From positions 62,001 to 126,000 of the forward strand of contig JBMYVY010000005.1 in assembly GCA_049606855.1 (NCBI GenBank): 64,000 bases of DNA, in the 5' to 3' direction. The DNA comes from JBELHR01 sp049606855 (GTDB taxonomy: Bacteria; Bacteroidota; Bacteroidia; Flavobacteriales; Flavobacteriaceae). Below the pieces are notes generated by a model. The model was not told where the DNA came from. It did not search any database and saw nothing but the letters and a program-made list of their open reading frames with translations. Each line of letters opens with the position of its first letter. Positions within the stretch are counted from its first letter, which is position 1. This document shows positions 41,248 through 49,942 of the stretch, in pieces. A program made the position numbers and the translations under genes.

Positions 41248-43113
41248 ATGAGAAATTTAATTACAGCAGTGCTTTTTTTGAGTCTATCTTTTTTGACTCA
41301 TGCACAAGGGAAAATAGATAGAATTGAACCTGGATTCTGGTGGGTGAATATGAATAACACTGAACTTCAAATAATGGTTCATGGAAAAAATATTGACCAA
41401 TTGAATCCTACAATCAATTATGATGGAGTAGTTCTTCAAGAGGTTATTAAGGTGAGTAATCCAAATTATTTGTTTTTGAACTTACAAATTAACCCTTCTG
41501 CTGTGGCCGGTAATTTTGATATTGATTTTTATAAAAAGAAGAAGAAAGTATACTCTTATAACTATGAGTTAAAAGAGCGTAAGGCTCATTCTTCCGAGTG
41601 TCAGGGATTTGATAATAGTGACGTTGTATATTTAATTACGCCTGACCGATTTGCAAATGGTGATTCTTCAAATGACCATGTGGACGGAATGTATGCTGAT
41701 ACAGATCGAACGGTAAAAGACAAAAGGCATGGAGGAGATATAAGAGGAATTATTAATGAATTAGATTATATCGAAGAGATGGGCTTCACAGGAATCTGGA
41801 TTTGTCCTCTTTTAGAGAGTAATCAAAAAGAATACTCTTATCATGGATATGCCATTACCGATTATTACAAAATAGATCCGCGTTACGGAACTAATGAGGA
41901 CTATCTTGAGTTGGTCGAAAAGGCAAATGATAAAGGCATTAAAATTATCATGGATCAAGTGGCCAACCACAATGGAAAATATCACTATTGGACTAACGAT
42001 CTTCCTACAAAAGACTGGTACCACCAAAGTGATAAGATGGATGACCCGCAGTACACTACTCATGCGCGAACGACATTAGCAGACCCACATGCACCAGCTT
42101 CAGAAAAAAAGGCATTTTCAGACGGTTGGTTTGTTGATCGTATGCCTGACTTGAATCAATCAAATCCTTTACTTGCAACTTATTTAATTCAAAATTCAAT
42201 TTTTTGGATTGAATATGCTGGTCTTCAAGGAATACGACAGGATACTTATTCTTATCCAGATGCAAACTTTATGAATGAGTGGTCAAAAGCGATAATGGAA
42301 GAATACCCTAACTTTAATATTGTTGGTGAAGAATGGTCTTATAATCCAGCAATTGTTGCAAGATGGCAAAGAGGTAAGGTAAATGCAGATGGTTTTGTTT
42401 CCAATGCACCGAGTATGATGGATTTCCCAAACCAAGAAGCCATAGTTAATTCTTTGAACAAGGAGAATGAAAATTCTTGGTCAAGTAGTTTTGATGATAT
42501 TTATTTGATGTTGTCTAATGATTTTTTATATGCGGATCCAAGCAATTTGATGACCTTATTAGACAATCATGATATGCCTCGAATTTACGATCAATTGAAT
42601 CAGAATAATGATTTATTGGAAATGGCACTCATTTTTCTTTATACAAACCGAGGTATTCCTCAGATATATTACGGAACAGAAATCTTAATGTCTTTTCCAG
42701 AAAACCCAGGAGATCATGGAGGTTTGAGAATAGACATGCCTGGCGGTTGGGATGGTGATCCAGTTAATGCTTTTTCAGGAAGAGGGTTAACTGATGAGCA
42801 GAAACATACTCAGGAATTCATTAAAAGATTAAATCAATTAAGAACAAATCACAAGGTACTTCAGGACGGAGAGCTCTATCATTACAGCCCTAAAGATGAG
42901 GTTTATGTGATCTTTAGAGTAAATGAAGAAGAGACCTTTGTGTCAATTTTTAATAAAAATAAAGAATCCGTAACCTTAGACTTATCTCGTTTTGAAGAAT
43001 TAATTCAAGGTGCGGAACACGGAATAGATTACTTGACTAACACAGACTATAACATTAAGCAAGGAAGCATTGAAGTTTCAGGAACTTCAGCCTTGATTTT
43101 ACAATTGAAGTAA
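41248..43113 (+). CDS. neopullulanase/cyclomaltodextrinase-like GH13 amylase, secreted
   Basis: 621 residues. The signal peptide ends LTHAQG. An N-terminal beta-sandwich (about 22-115) is followed by the (beta/alpha)8 catalytic domain with conserved GH13 residues D332 (GIRQDTYS), E361 (GEEW) and D442 (LDNHDMPR). It cleaves alpha-1,4 glucans or cyclodextrins to maltose and glucose; SusA is a similar protein. No SusC/SusD lies in the window, and the minus-strand MFS gene is divergent. Confidence 0.92.
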   Translation: MRNLITAVLFLSLSFLTHAQGKIDRIEPGFWWVNMNNTELQIMVHGKNIDQLNPTINYDGVVLQEVIKVSNPNYLFLNLQINPSAVAGNFDIDFYKKKKKVYSYNYELKERKAHSSECQGFDNSDVVYLITPDRFANGDSSNDHVDGMYADTDRTVKDKRHGGDIRGIINELDYIEEMGFTGIWICPLLESNQKEYSYHGYAITDYYKIDPRYGTNEDYLELVEKANDKGIKIIMDQVANHNGKYHYWTNDLPTKDWYHQSDKMDDPQYTTHARTTLADPHAPASEKKAFSDGWFVDRMPDLNQSNPLLATYLIQNSIFWIEYAGLQGIRQDTYSYPDANFMNEWSKAIMEEYPNFNIVGEEWSYNPAIVARWQRGKVNADGFVSNAPSMMDFPNQEAIVNSLNKENENSWSSSFDDIYLMLSNDFLYADPSNLMTLLDNHDMPRIYDQLNQNNDLLEMALIFLYTNRGIPQIYYGTEILMSFPENPGDHGGLRIDMPGGWDGDPVNAFSGRGLTDEQKHTQEFIKRLNQLRTNHKVLQDGELYHYSPKDEVYVIFRVNEEETFVSIFNKNKESVTLDLSRFEELIQGAEHGIDYLTNTDYNIKQGSIEVSGTSALILQLK

Positions 43114-43140
43114 GATATAGTGAAGTATATCGATTTAAAT

Positions 43141-43173
43141 AAAAGCGACACCTCAAAAAGGTGTCGCTTTTTT
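43141..43173. terminator. bidirectional terminator after the amylase
   Basis: AAAAGCGACACCT / AGGTGTCGCTTTT, a 13-bp stem with a 5-base loop, followed by TT on the + strand and preceded by A-rich sequence on the other. Confidence 0.88.
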
Positions 43174-43174
43174 A

Positions 43175-44044
43175 TTATTTAAGGTAAGTCTCAAAGAATT
43201 TGAGTGTTCTTTCCCAACTTAAATTGGCTGCCTTTTCATCGTATCTTGGAGTGGTGTTATTATGAAACCCGTGATTTACTCCTTCATACATATACATTTC
43301 ATAGATTTTTTTGTTTTCATCCAAAGCCTCTTTATAAGCGGGCCATCCTGCATTGACACGAGTATCTAAACTCGCGTATTGAAGGCATAGGGGCACTTGA
43401 ACTTCTGCTGTTTGCTGAGCGTCCAATTGCCTTCCGTAATAAGGGACAGCAGCTTTTAATTCTGGACATCGATAAGCCATCATATTGGAAATCCATCCTC
43501 CAAAACAAAAACCAACAACGGCGATGTTTCCATTACAATCCGGATGGTCTTGCAAGTAGTTAACTGCTGCGATGAAGTCTTCAAGCATTTCCATAGGATC
43601 CCTTTGACGCTGTAGCGTTCTTCCTTCATCATCGTTGCCTGGATAGCCTCCAAGAGGAGTAAGAGCATCAGGGGCAATGGAAACATAACCTTCCAAGGCA
43701 GTGCGTCTTCCTACATCTTCTATATAAGGATTTAAGCCTCTATTTTCATGGACTACAATTACTCCAGGCAGGGCGTTTTTCAGATTTACGGGTTTAGAAA
43801 GCAGTCCTTTCATAGTTCCTGCTCCTTTTGGAGAATCATACTCAACAAAAGTGGAGTCCAACCTAGGATCATCAGTTTTGATTAATCTGTTTTCTTCATA
43901 TTTGGGCAACATATGGCCCATTAAAGCAGAAGCTGTGAGTCCTCCGATTGTGAATTTGGCTAACTTATTTGCAAACTGTCTTCTCGATATTTCATTGTGC
44001 GCATAATCGTCATAGAGGTCCATGACTTCTTGAGGTATTTTCAT
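43175..44044 (-). CDS. dienelactone hydrolase family protein, Tat-exported
   Basis: 289 residues. A possible Tat motif SRRQFANK (about 20-27) precedes a hydrophobic stretch. The alpha/beta-hydrolase nucleophile is cysteine in GFCFGGW, with aspartate in ASLDTRV and histidine in GVNHGFH, as in dienelactone hydrolase. It hydrolyses a cyclic or unsaturated ester; the substrate is unknown. Last gene of the seven-gene operon, overlapping the quinone-reductase gene by 4 bp. Confidence 0.88.
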   Translation of the reverse strand: MKIPQEVMDLYDDYAHNEISRRQFANKLAKFTIGGLTASALMGHMLPKYEENRLIKTDDPRLDSTFVEYDSPKGAGTMKGLLSKPVNLKNALPGVIVVHENRGLNPYIEDVGRRTALEGYVSIAPDALTPLGGYPGNDDEGRTLQRQRDPMEMLEDFIAAVNYLQDHPDCNGNIAVVGFCFGGWISNMMAYRCPELKAAVPYYGRQLDAQQTAEVQVPLCLQYASLDTRVNAGWPAYKEALDENKKIYEMYMYEGVNHGFHNNTTPRYDEKAANLSWERTLKFFETYLK

Positions 44045-44622
44045 AGGGTTTGGTTAAGATGATTATTGAATAATTGTATGTCTTTTTCAAATTGTAAGTC
44101 CTTGACCACATCAAAAAAATGAAATGAAGGAAGTTGACTTAGCCCAATAAAGCTACACATTTTATGAAAACCATAGAAAACTCCTTCATCAGGGGGCCGC
44201 TCATACATAAGTTCTCCAGGTTTATAGAAGGCCTCATAGGGAGCATTCCAAGTTGAGATTAACATATAACGGGTAGATTTAAGCAAGCCGCCATTCCCAT
44301 AATTTAATTTAGGAGTGTCTTGATGTCTACCGTCATTTGCGTAAATTTTTCCTCTTCCTTTTGAGAACACTTGATCTAAATAACCTTTAAATGGATAGGG
44401 TAAGCCGAACCACCAAACCGGGGTATGAAACACTATAAGATCAGCCCAAACAAATTTCTCAACCTCTTCATTTAGATCTTGAATTTCATCGACATGACTC
44501 AATTGGATTTCTGCATTTTTACTTTTTAAAAACAACTGAATTTGGTCACTAATACTTTGATTAAGGGTTCCAGAATTTTGATCGAAAACTCTTGAGCTAC
44601 CATCAATAATTAATACTTTCAT
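44041..44622 (-). CDS. MdaB-like NAD(P)H quinone oxidoreductase
   Basis: 193 residues, flavodoxin-like fold. The segment IVFHTPVWWFGLPYPFKGYLD (about 61-81) matches MdaB and related FMN/FAD quinone reductases. It would reduce quinones in two electrons and limit redox cycling. It overlaps its neighbours by 4 bp and 1 bp. Confidence 0.85.
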   Translation of the reverse strand: MKVLIIDGSSRVFDQNSGTLNQSISDQIQLFLKSKNAEIQLSHVDEIQDLNEEVEKFVWADLIVFHTPVWWFGLPYPFKGYLDQVFSKGRGKIYANDGRHQDTPKLNYGNGGLLKSTRYMLISTWNAPYEAFYKPGELMYERPPDEGVFYGFHKMCSFIGLSQLPSFHFFDVVKDLQFEKDIQLFNNHLNQTL

Positions 44623-45305
44623 TATGGGTAATTGGCTTTAAATTTCATAGAAGCGTGGGTGCCATCACAAAAAGGTTTATTTCCAGATTCGCCACAACGA
44701 CAGATTACTTTTTTATTTGATAATGGAAAAAATTCTCCTTGGTCATCAATAAGTTCAACAGGACCTTCAACCTGAATTCCTCCACTTATTTGCAGTCCCG
44801 CATCTTCAATTAAACCAAGAGCTTCAGTTCGAATAAGTTCTAGAGATTTACCTGTTTTTCTGCTCCATGCTATCAGCCTTCCTGATGGGCAATCTTCTGC
44901 TTCTTGCTTTGCTAATTCATCATCTTTTTCTCCTGAAGGATATTCAGCGAGCCTCCAGACAGATCCATTTGGGTCGCAAAACCGAGCATAAGCACAGAGC
45001 TTTTCTTTGTCCGTAAGAATAATTCGTGGTCCATCAATCTGACCAGTCCCTCCATAAGGGTATTCTTCATGCGAGGAGGTACAGGTACCATCAAAACCTT
45101 CCACTTCGTGACTTCCGTCACAATAGGGTGCGTTTGCTGATTTTCCACAGCGACACAGGTAGATTTCATCTTTGTCTGAACTCAGCTGAGGTTCTTTCCA
45201 TTTTACCGATTCTCCCTTTTCGTTTGGAATAATGGTCTTTTGTTTTAATTTAATAGCTCCCTTTACTTGATAGGGACCATTTTTGAATACGTTGATTTTT
45301 GTCAT
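44622..45305 (-). CDS. CDGSH protein with extra divergent 4Fe-4S domain
   Basis: 227 residues in three parts: an N-terminal CDGSH finger (CRCGKSANAPYCDGSH), a middle region with CAYARFC and DCPSGR that matches the divergent mono-cluster Fe-S domain, and a C-terminal CDGSH (CRCGESGNKPFCDGTH). The two CDGSH motifs bind 2Fe-2S with three Cys and one His. It could act as an electron carrier for the adjacent molybdenum enzyme. It shares one base with the reductase gene and is one base from iorB. Confidence 0.9.
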   Translation of the reverse strand: MTKINVFKNGPYQVKGAIKLKQKTIIPNEKGESVKWKEPQLSSDKDEIYLCRCGKSANAPYCDGSHEVEGFDGTCTSSHEEYPYGGTGQIDGPRIILTDKEKLCAYARFCDPNGSVWRLAEYPSGEKDDELAKQEAEDCPSGRLIAWSRKTGKSLELIRTEALGLIEDAGLQISGGIQVEGPVELIDDQGEFFPLSNKKVICRCGESGNKPFCDGTHASMKFKANYP

Positions 45306-45306
45306 A

Positions 45307-47481
45307 TTAAACTAATCCATGATCGACAAGGGGTAGACTTCTATAGCGCTTTCCTGTAGCTGCATAAATTGCGTTTACAATTGCAGGTGCAATTACAGGG
45401 ACACCCGGTTCTCCGACACCAGTCGGTTTCGCATCAGATTCTATAATTTCCACATGAACATCAGGGGCCTGAGCCATGCGAACCATTTGATAATCATTAA
45501 AATTGTTTTGTTCAATAGCGCCATCTTTCGCTGTTATTTTCCCATAATAAGCCAAGGACATTCCGAAAATTGCAGCACCTTGCATCTGGGAATTTATAGT
45601 GTCCTTATTAATGGCTAAACCACAGTCAATGACAGTATGAATTTTTTCTACATTCACTTTTCCATTTTTCACAGACACTTCTACCACTGAAGCAACATAA
45701 GACAAAAATGAATATTGAAGAGCAATCCCACGAGCATGACCCTTAGGGAGAGGACTTCCCCAAGAGGCGTTTTTTGCTGCCTTTTTAAGCACATTTTTTA
45801 AGCGCGCTGTGTCGTATTTATATTCGTTGTTAGTATCTTCAATTCGATCAGGACCGATTAATTTTAATCTAAATTCAAGAGGGTCTTCGCCAGCTTGGGC
45901 AGCCAATTCATCAATAAAGACATTCACGCTGAAGCCATGAGGTATATTTATAACGGAGCGCAACCAACCAATTCTCACATGAGCAGGCGCTTTTCCTGTG
46001 GCGACCTTCATATTTGGTAAAACATATGGAATATTAGTAGCAGAGGAAGATTCCCATCCCATTGGACTTGAAACCAAAGGGGTAAAAGTTGAACCTATAG
46101 AAGGAAAAGCAAATCGATGGTCCCAGGCGCTTACTTTTCCTGTTTTATCTAATCCACCACGCATGTATTGTGCAGCTACTGTATGATAATAAGAATGTTT
46201 TACATCATCTTCTCGTGTCCAAACCACTTGAACTGGAGCTTTAATCGCTTTTGATACCGCAACAGCCTCTATAATATAATCGGGTTTGGATTTCCTACCA
46301 AAGCCTCCTCCAAGAAAAGTTACATTCATGGTGACCCTGTCCTCGTCCATACCTAAGAACTCGGCAACTTCTCGTCTCGCGGTTTGAGGATCTTGAGTTG
46401 GAGCCCAAACCTCACACCGGTCTCTTTCAACATGTGCAACTGCATTGGGAACTTCCATAGGGGTATGAACCAAATGAGGTGTTCTATACTCTACTTCAAG
46501 CGTTTTGGAAGCCTCATTAAAGGCCTTTTCAAAATCACCATCATCCTTAATGAAATCGGGATCATTTTTGATGTTATTCATCATCATCTCCATATATTCC
46601 TCAGTGTTATAGCTACCATTTTTTCCAGGGTCCCAAACAGGATTTAATTTTGATTTCCCTTGAAAAACCGACCAGGTATTTGACCCGACAACCGCAACAC
46701 CTCCTAGGCAACCGAAAGGTTTTTCATACCGCGGAATGACTAAAACTTCATCCACGCCTTCAACCTCCAAGGCCCTATCTCTTTCAAAGGATTTCACCTT
46801 ACCAAAAGTTACTGGAGGACGCTCGATAGCTGCGAATTTCATACCAGGTAAACGCTTATCTAAACCGAATACTGCAGCTCCATTTGCATAGGCTTCAACA
46901 TCAATTGACGGCAAATATTTACCGATGTATTTAAATTTTTTCGGATCCTTGTATATCAACTTTTTCGGACGATCCAATTTAGAGGCATCACTTACTAGGT
47001 CCCCAAAGGCAATTGATTTATTAGAACCTTTTAAATGGACCTCATGATCTTCGGCATAACATTGATCAATAGCAACCTGCCAATTATTAGCTGCCGCCTG
47101 AATCAACATCATACGCGCCATTGCACCCATTTCTCTCATGGTCTCATAGAGATATCGCACTGATCTGGAGCCGTCGGTATTTTGATCACCATACTTTTTG
47201 TCTCCCACCGCTTGAACAATTTCAACCTTATCCCAGCTGGCCTCCATTTCATCCGCAATAATAGAGGTCAAAGAGGTTCTTACACCATTACCCATTTCCG
47301 ATCTGGACGCCACCAAAAACAACTGTCCATCAGAGCGTAACTGCACAAATAAATTTGGATCAAAAAATTCAGATGGAACATTCATAGCGTCCATATTACA
47401 AGCCAAAATTAATCCTCCTGAGGCAAGACCCACAGATTTGATAAACCCTCTTCTCGATATATTTCTTATTTCTCTTTTCAT
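45307..47481 (-). CDS. iorB: molybdenum hydroxylase large subunit, IorB type
   Basis: 724 residues. A Tat signal (SRRGFIKSVGLASG) ends near a cysteine (LACNM). The family's molybdopterin-binding motifs include GGGFGRKSK, and GVGEPG near the C-terminus carries the conserved active-site glutamate. It hydroxylates or oxidises N-heterocycles or aldehydes in the periplasm. With the 2Fe-2S partner it makes a two-subunit IorAB-type enzyme without the FAD subunit. The true substrate is not known. Confidence 0.88.
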   Translation of the reverse strand: MKREIRNISRRGFIKSVGLASGGLILACNMDAMNVPSEFFDPNLFVQLRSDGQLFLVASRSEMGNGVRTSLTSIIADEMEASWDKVEIVQAVGDKKYGDQNTDGSRSVRYLYETMREMGAMARMMLIQAAANNWQVAIDQCYAEDHEVHLKGSNKSIAFGDLVSDASKLDRPKKLIYKDPKKFKYIGKYLPSIDVEAYANGAAVFGLDKRLPGMKFAAIERPPVTFGKVKSFERDRALEVEGVDEVLVIPRYEKPFGCLGGVAVVGSNTWSVFQGKSKLNPVWDPGKNGSYNTEEYMEMMMNNIKNDPDFIKDDGDFEKAFNEASKTLEVEYRTPHLVHTPMEVPNAVAHVERDRCEVWAPTQDPQTARREVAEFLGMDEDRVTMNVTFLGGGFGRKSKPDYIIEAVAVSKAIKAPVQVVWTREDDVKHSYYHTVAAQYMRGGLDKTGKVSAWDHRFAFPSIGSTFTPLVSSPMGWESSSATNIPYVLPNMKVATGKAPAHVRIGWLRSVINIPHGFSVNVFIDELAAQAGEDPLEFRLKLIGPDRIEDTNNEYKYDTARLKNVLKKAAKNASWGSPLPKGHARGIALQYSFLSYVASVVEVSVKNGKVNVEKIHTVIDCGLAINKDTINSQMQGAAIFGMSLAYYGKITAKDGAIEQNNFNDYQMVRMAQAPDVHVEIIESDAKPTGVGEPGVPVIAPAIVNAIYAATGKRYRSLPLVDHGLV

Positions 47482-47484
47482 GGT

Positions 47485-47925
47485 TTAGGCGTTTTTTACA
47501 GCATTTCTAATCCGTTCGTAAGTTCCACACCTGCAAATATTTCTCGAGAGTTCTGCCTTGATTTGTTCATCCGAAGGGTTTGAATTTTTCTTGAGCAAAG
47601 CTGTTGCGGTGATCAGCTGCCCAGGTTGACAAAATCCACATTGAGGAACATTAAAACTCTTCCACGATTTTTGAAGCCTTTCTAAATCATCATCCTTGCC
47701 CTCAATGGTCATTATTTCCGTACCTTCTTCAATACCATTTGCTTTGATTTGACAGGAATTTATGGCTTGTCCGTCCATTAAGACCATACAAGCTCCACAT
47801 AGACCTTTTCCACACCCAAACTTGGTTCCAGTATATCCAATAATATCTCTGATTACCCATAATAAAGGCATATCATTTGGAACATCTACTTGATGGTTTT
47901 GGCCATTGATATTTAATGTTTTCAT
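47485..47925 (-). CDS. iorA: 2Fe-2S small subunit of the molybdenum hydroxylase, IorA type
   Basis: 146 residues with eight cysteines for two 2Fe-2S clusters: GCGKGLCGACMV plus a further Cys (INSC), then QCGFCQPGQ and NICRCGTY. It carries electrons away from the molybdenum centre. It is three bases upstream of iorB and three bases downstream of the hydroxylase gene. Confidence 0.93.
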   Translation of the reverse strand: MKTLNINGQNHQVDVPNDMPLLWVIRDIIGYTGTKFGCGKGLCGACMVLMDGQAINSCQIKANGIEEGTEIMTIEGKDDDLERLQKSWKSFNVPQCGFCQPGQLITATALLKKNSNPSDEQIKAELSRNICRCGTYERIRNAVKNA

Positions 47926-47928
47926 GTA

Positions 47929-48810
47929 TTATTTATTAAATTCTTTAAAATTGATTGAAGGATCATAATCATTATTTGTTTTTAGTGCATGCAATTCAGA
48001 TCGAGGATCTCTTGCACGAATTACAGGAAACCCCAATTGCACATACCACGGCTCTTTGATTTGATTCCACGCACCAAAGCGTTGAGGATATTTACGAGTG
48101 ATTTTTGCAGTTTTAAAAATCATATCCCAAATAAATAAGAGATTACCATAGTTTCCATTTGGATGTGAAACCTCATCTTCTTCAGTCAGTCCATGATGGG
48201 CAAAGTGAGTGGCAGGAGTCGAAATTGTCCTTTCGACTATCCAAGCAACTGGTTTTAAAATAGTGTATTTATATAATATTCTATCCCATTTAGTTTCGCT
48301 ATGCGCAAGTAAAATGACCGTTAATTTAATTGGAAGGTAGAACAAATAGACCTTAGCCAAACCAAGATAAACCAGAATCGCTGAGAACCATATTCCCGGC
48401 ATGAGCGCATAATATAAAACCGCATTTCTATAAGTGACTAATACTCCCATTTGCTCAACAACATGATGAGGACGATGTAATTTCCACATTAATTTAGAGC
48501 TATGCGAAAGCCTATGCCACCAATATTGCATCATATCATCAAAAATTAAGAGCAGGATAATTTTTATCCAAATATTTAAATTTATCAACGCATCAGAGGC
48601 TTCTGGAAAGAACATATCCATGGAAAGAAAAACAAATAAAAATATAGCCGGTTGAATGAATGTAGGAAGTAGAAGAAGGCTCAATATTTCAATGGTAAAA
48701 TCATTTTTACTGCGCTTTCCATCGTGATACACGCCACTCCATGCTTCAATTCCTCCCAACAACAGCAGCACCAAAACCACTGTGCCTTTTGACCAAATTT
48801 GTGTATCCAT
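47929..48810 (-). CDS. sterol desaturase / fatty acid hydroxylase family protein
   Basis: 293 residues with several membrane helices and the histidine clusters HRLSH, HRPHH and HFAHH of the di-iron fatty acid hydroxylase superfamily. It introduces a hydroxyl or double bond into a lipid or carotenoid using O2. The substrate is not known. It has tight spacing to both neighbours, so it shares a transcript with iorAB. Confidence 0.9.
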   Translation of the reverse strand: MDTQIWSKGTVVLVLLLLGGIEAWSGVYHDGKRSKNDFTIEILSLLLLPTFIQPAIFLFVFLSMDMFFPEASDALINLNIWIKIILLLIFDDMMQYWWHRLSHSSKLMWKLHRPHHVVEQMGVLVTYRNAVLYYALMPGIWFSAILVYLGLAKVYLFYLPIKLTVILLAHSETKWDRILYKYTILKPVAWIVERTISTPATHFAHHGLTEEDEVSHPNGNYGNLLFIWDMIFKTAKITRKYPQRFGAWNQIKEPWYVQLGFPVIRARDPRSELHALKTNNDYDPSINFKEFNK

Positions 48811-48812
48811 GC

Positions 48813-49283
48813 TTAACCCAGACGTTTTTTTATTAATGAAATTTGACCAATATGATAGTAACTGTGCTCAACGAGCCCCCATAGATTCCTTCCGTAGTCC
48901 CCGTAAATTTCGTTTTCGAACTCATTTTCTAAAACGGTGTCTTCTAATTTTTCAATTTTGCCCGCAAGATTATCTACAATATCCCAGATTTCTTCTTGAA
49001 ATTCTTCCCAAGCGAGATCGCCTTGAAGATCTGGAGTATCAAAGGAATATTTATCTTTAATACGCAAAGGGTGGCCGTCCAAAACTTGAGAAGCACCTTT
49101 GAGATAATAAATGATATGGAAGCACAATTCATAAATAGTATGAGCCTTTTCGATTCTTCTTGTAACCATTTCAAAAGAGCTGTCTTTTAAAAGAGTTTTT
49201 AGTGCAACTCCTGTCCAGTTTTTTCCGAAAAAACAAGCTCTTAAATTATTTGCGATTCGTTTGGTTTGTTTCATGAGCATCAA
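48813..49283 (-). CDS. DinB-superfamily protein
   Basis: 156 residues, four-helix bundle type. The histidines in LCFHII and EHSYYHIGQI give the three-His metal site of DinB-fold proteins. Such proteins are often metal-dependent and of unknown function (some transfer bacillithiol). It is the first gene of the seven-gene minus-strand operon. It is not related to DNA polymerase IV despite the name. A second ATG (residue 4) is an alternative start. Confidence 0.8.
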   Translation of the reverse strand: MMLMKQTKRIANNLRACFFGKNWTGVALKTLLKDSSFEMVTRRIEKAHTIYELCFHIIYYLKGASQVLDGHPLRIKDKYSFDTPDLQGDLAWEEFQEEIWDIVDNLAGKIEKLEDTVLENEFENEIYGDYGRNLWGLVEHSYYHIGQISLIKKRLG

Positions 49284-49308
49284 GTTACAAATTTTATAAC
49301 TTAGTAGT

Positions 49309-49914
49309 ATGAAACTTATTTATATCATGGACCCACAATGTGGATGGTGTTTTGGATTTGCACCACAAATTTCAAAATTCGACGTATCGGTCCGTTTTGG
49401 TGGAATGTGGCTGTCTCCACAAGCGCCGATTGGAGGGCCAAGCTTAGCGGATTTTATTAAGAACAACGGCCCTCGAATGGAGCAAATCACTGGAAGGAAG
49501 TTAGGAAAGGCCTACTATGAATTATGTTTGAATTCAGATTATGAGTTTTCAAGCCTACCCCCATGCGCAGCTTGTCTTCTTGTTAAAAAAAGACATCCTG
49601 ACCAGTTAAAAAATTTTGTTGCGCTGCTTCAAGACAAGTTTTTTATCAAGGGTAAACGTATGGATAAAGAAGAGGTTTATAAAGAAATCATGGATGAATT
49701 GGGGTTTAGGGGAGAAGATCAGCACTATGTTTTTTCGAATTGGATGAGTTATGAAAATATAGAGGAAACCCATAAAGAGTTTGAATACAGTCGATATTTG
49801 ACTGCTGGGGGTTATCCTACGGTTTTGGCACAAAAGGACGGAAAGATCTATACCCTTTCTCAAGGCTTTACTACTCAAGAAAACCTTGAAAAAGCAATTC
49901 AGGGATTAAGATAA
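49309..49914 (+). CDS. DsbA-family thioredoxin-like protein
   Basis: 201 residues, no signal peptide. The active-site-like CGWC is at residues 11-14, right after strand 1 (LIYIMDPQ). The remaining helical part and the QGFTTQENL end match the DsbA/FrnE-type thioredoxin fold of Bacteroidota. It is cytoplasmic, so it probably works in thiol transfer, not in periplasmic disulfide formation. It is divergent from the seven-gene operon. Confidence 0.85.
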   Translation: MKLIYIMDPQCGWCFGFAPQISKFDVSVRFGGMWLSPQAPIGGPSLADFIKNNGPRMEQITGRKLGKAYYELCLNSDYEFSSLPPCAACLLVKKRHPDQLKNFVALLQDKFFIKGKRMDKEEVYKEIMDELGFRGEDQHYVFSNWMSYENIEETHKEFEYSRYLTAGGYPTVLAQKDGKIYTLSQGFTTQENLEKAIQGLR

Positions 49915-49942
49915 TTTAAAATTAAAGCCCTTACTTTATAAC

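Noticed and set aside
48813..49283. Reading the DinB-fold gene as a second DNA polymerase IV
   Set aside because: The name is shared but the sequence has the four-helix, three-His pattern, not polymerase motifs.
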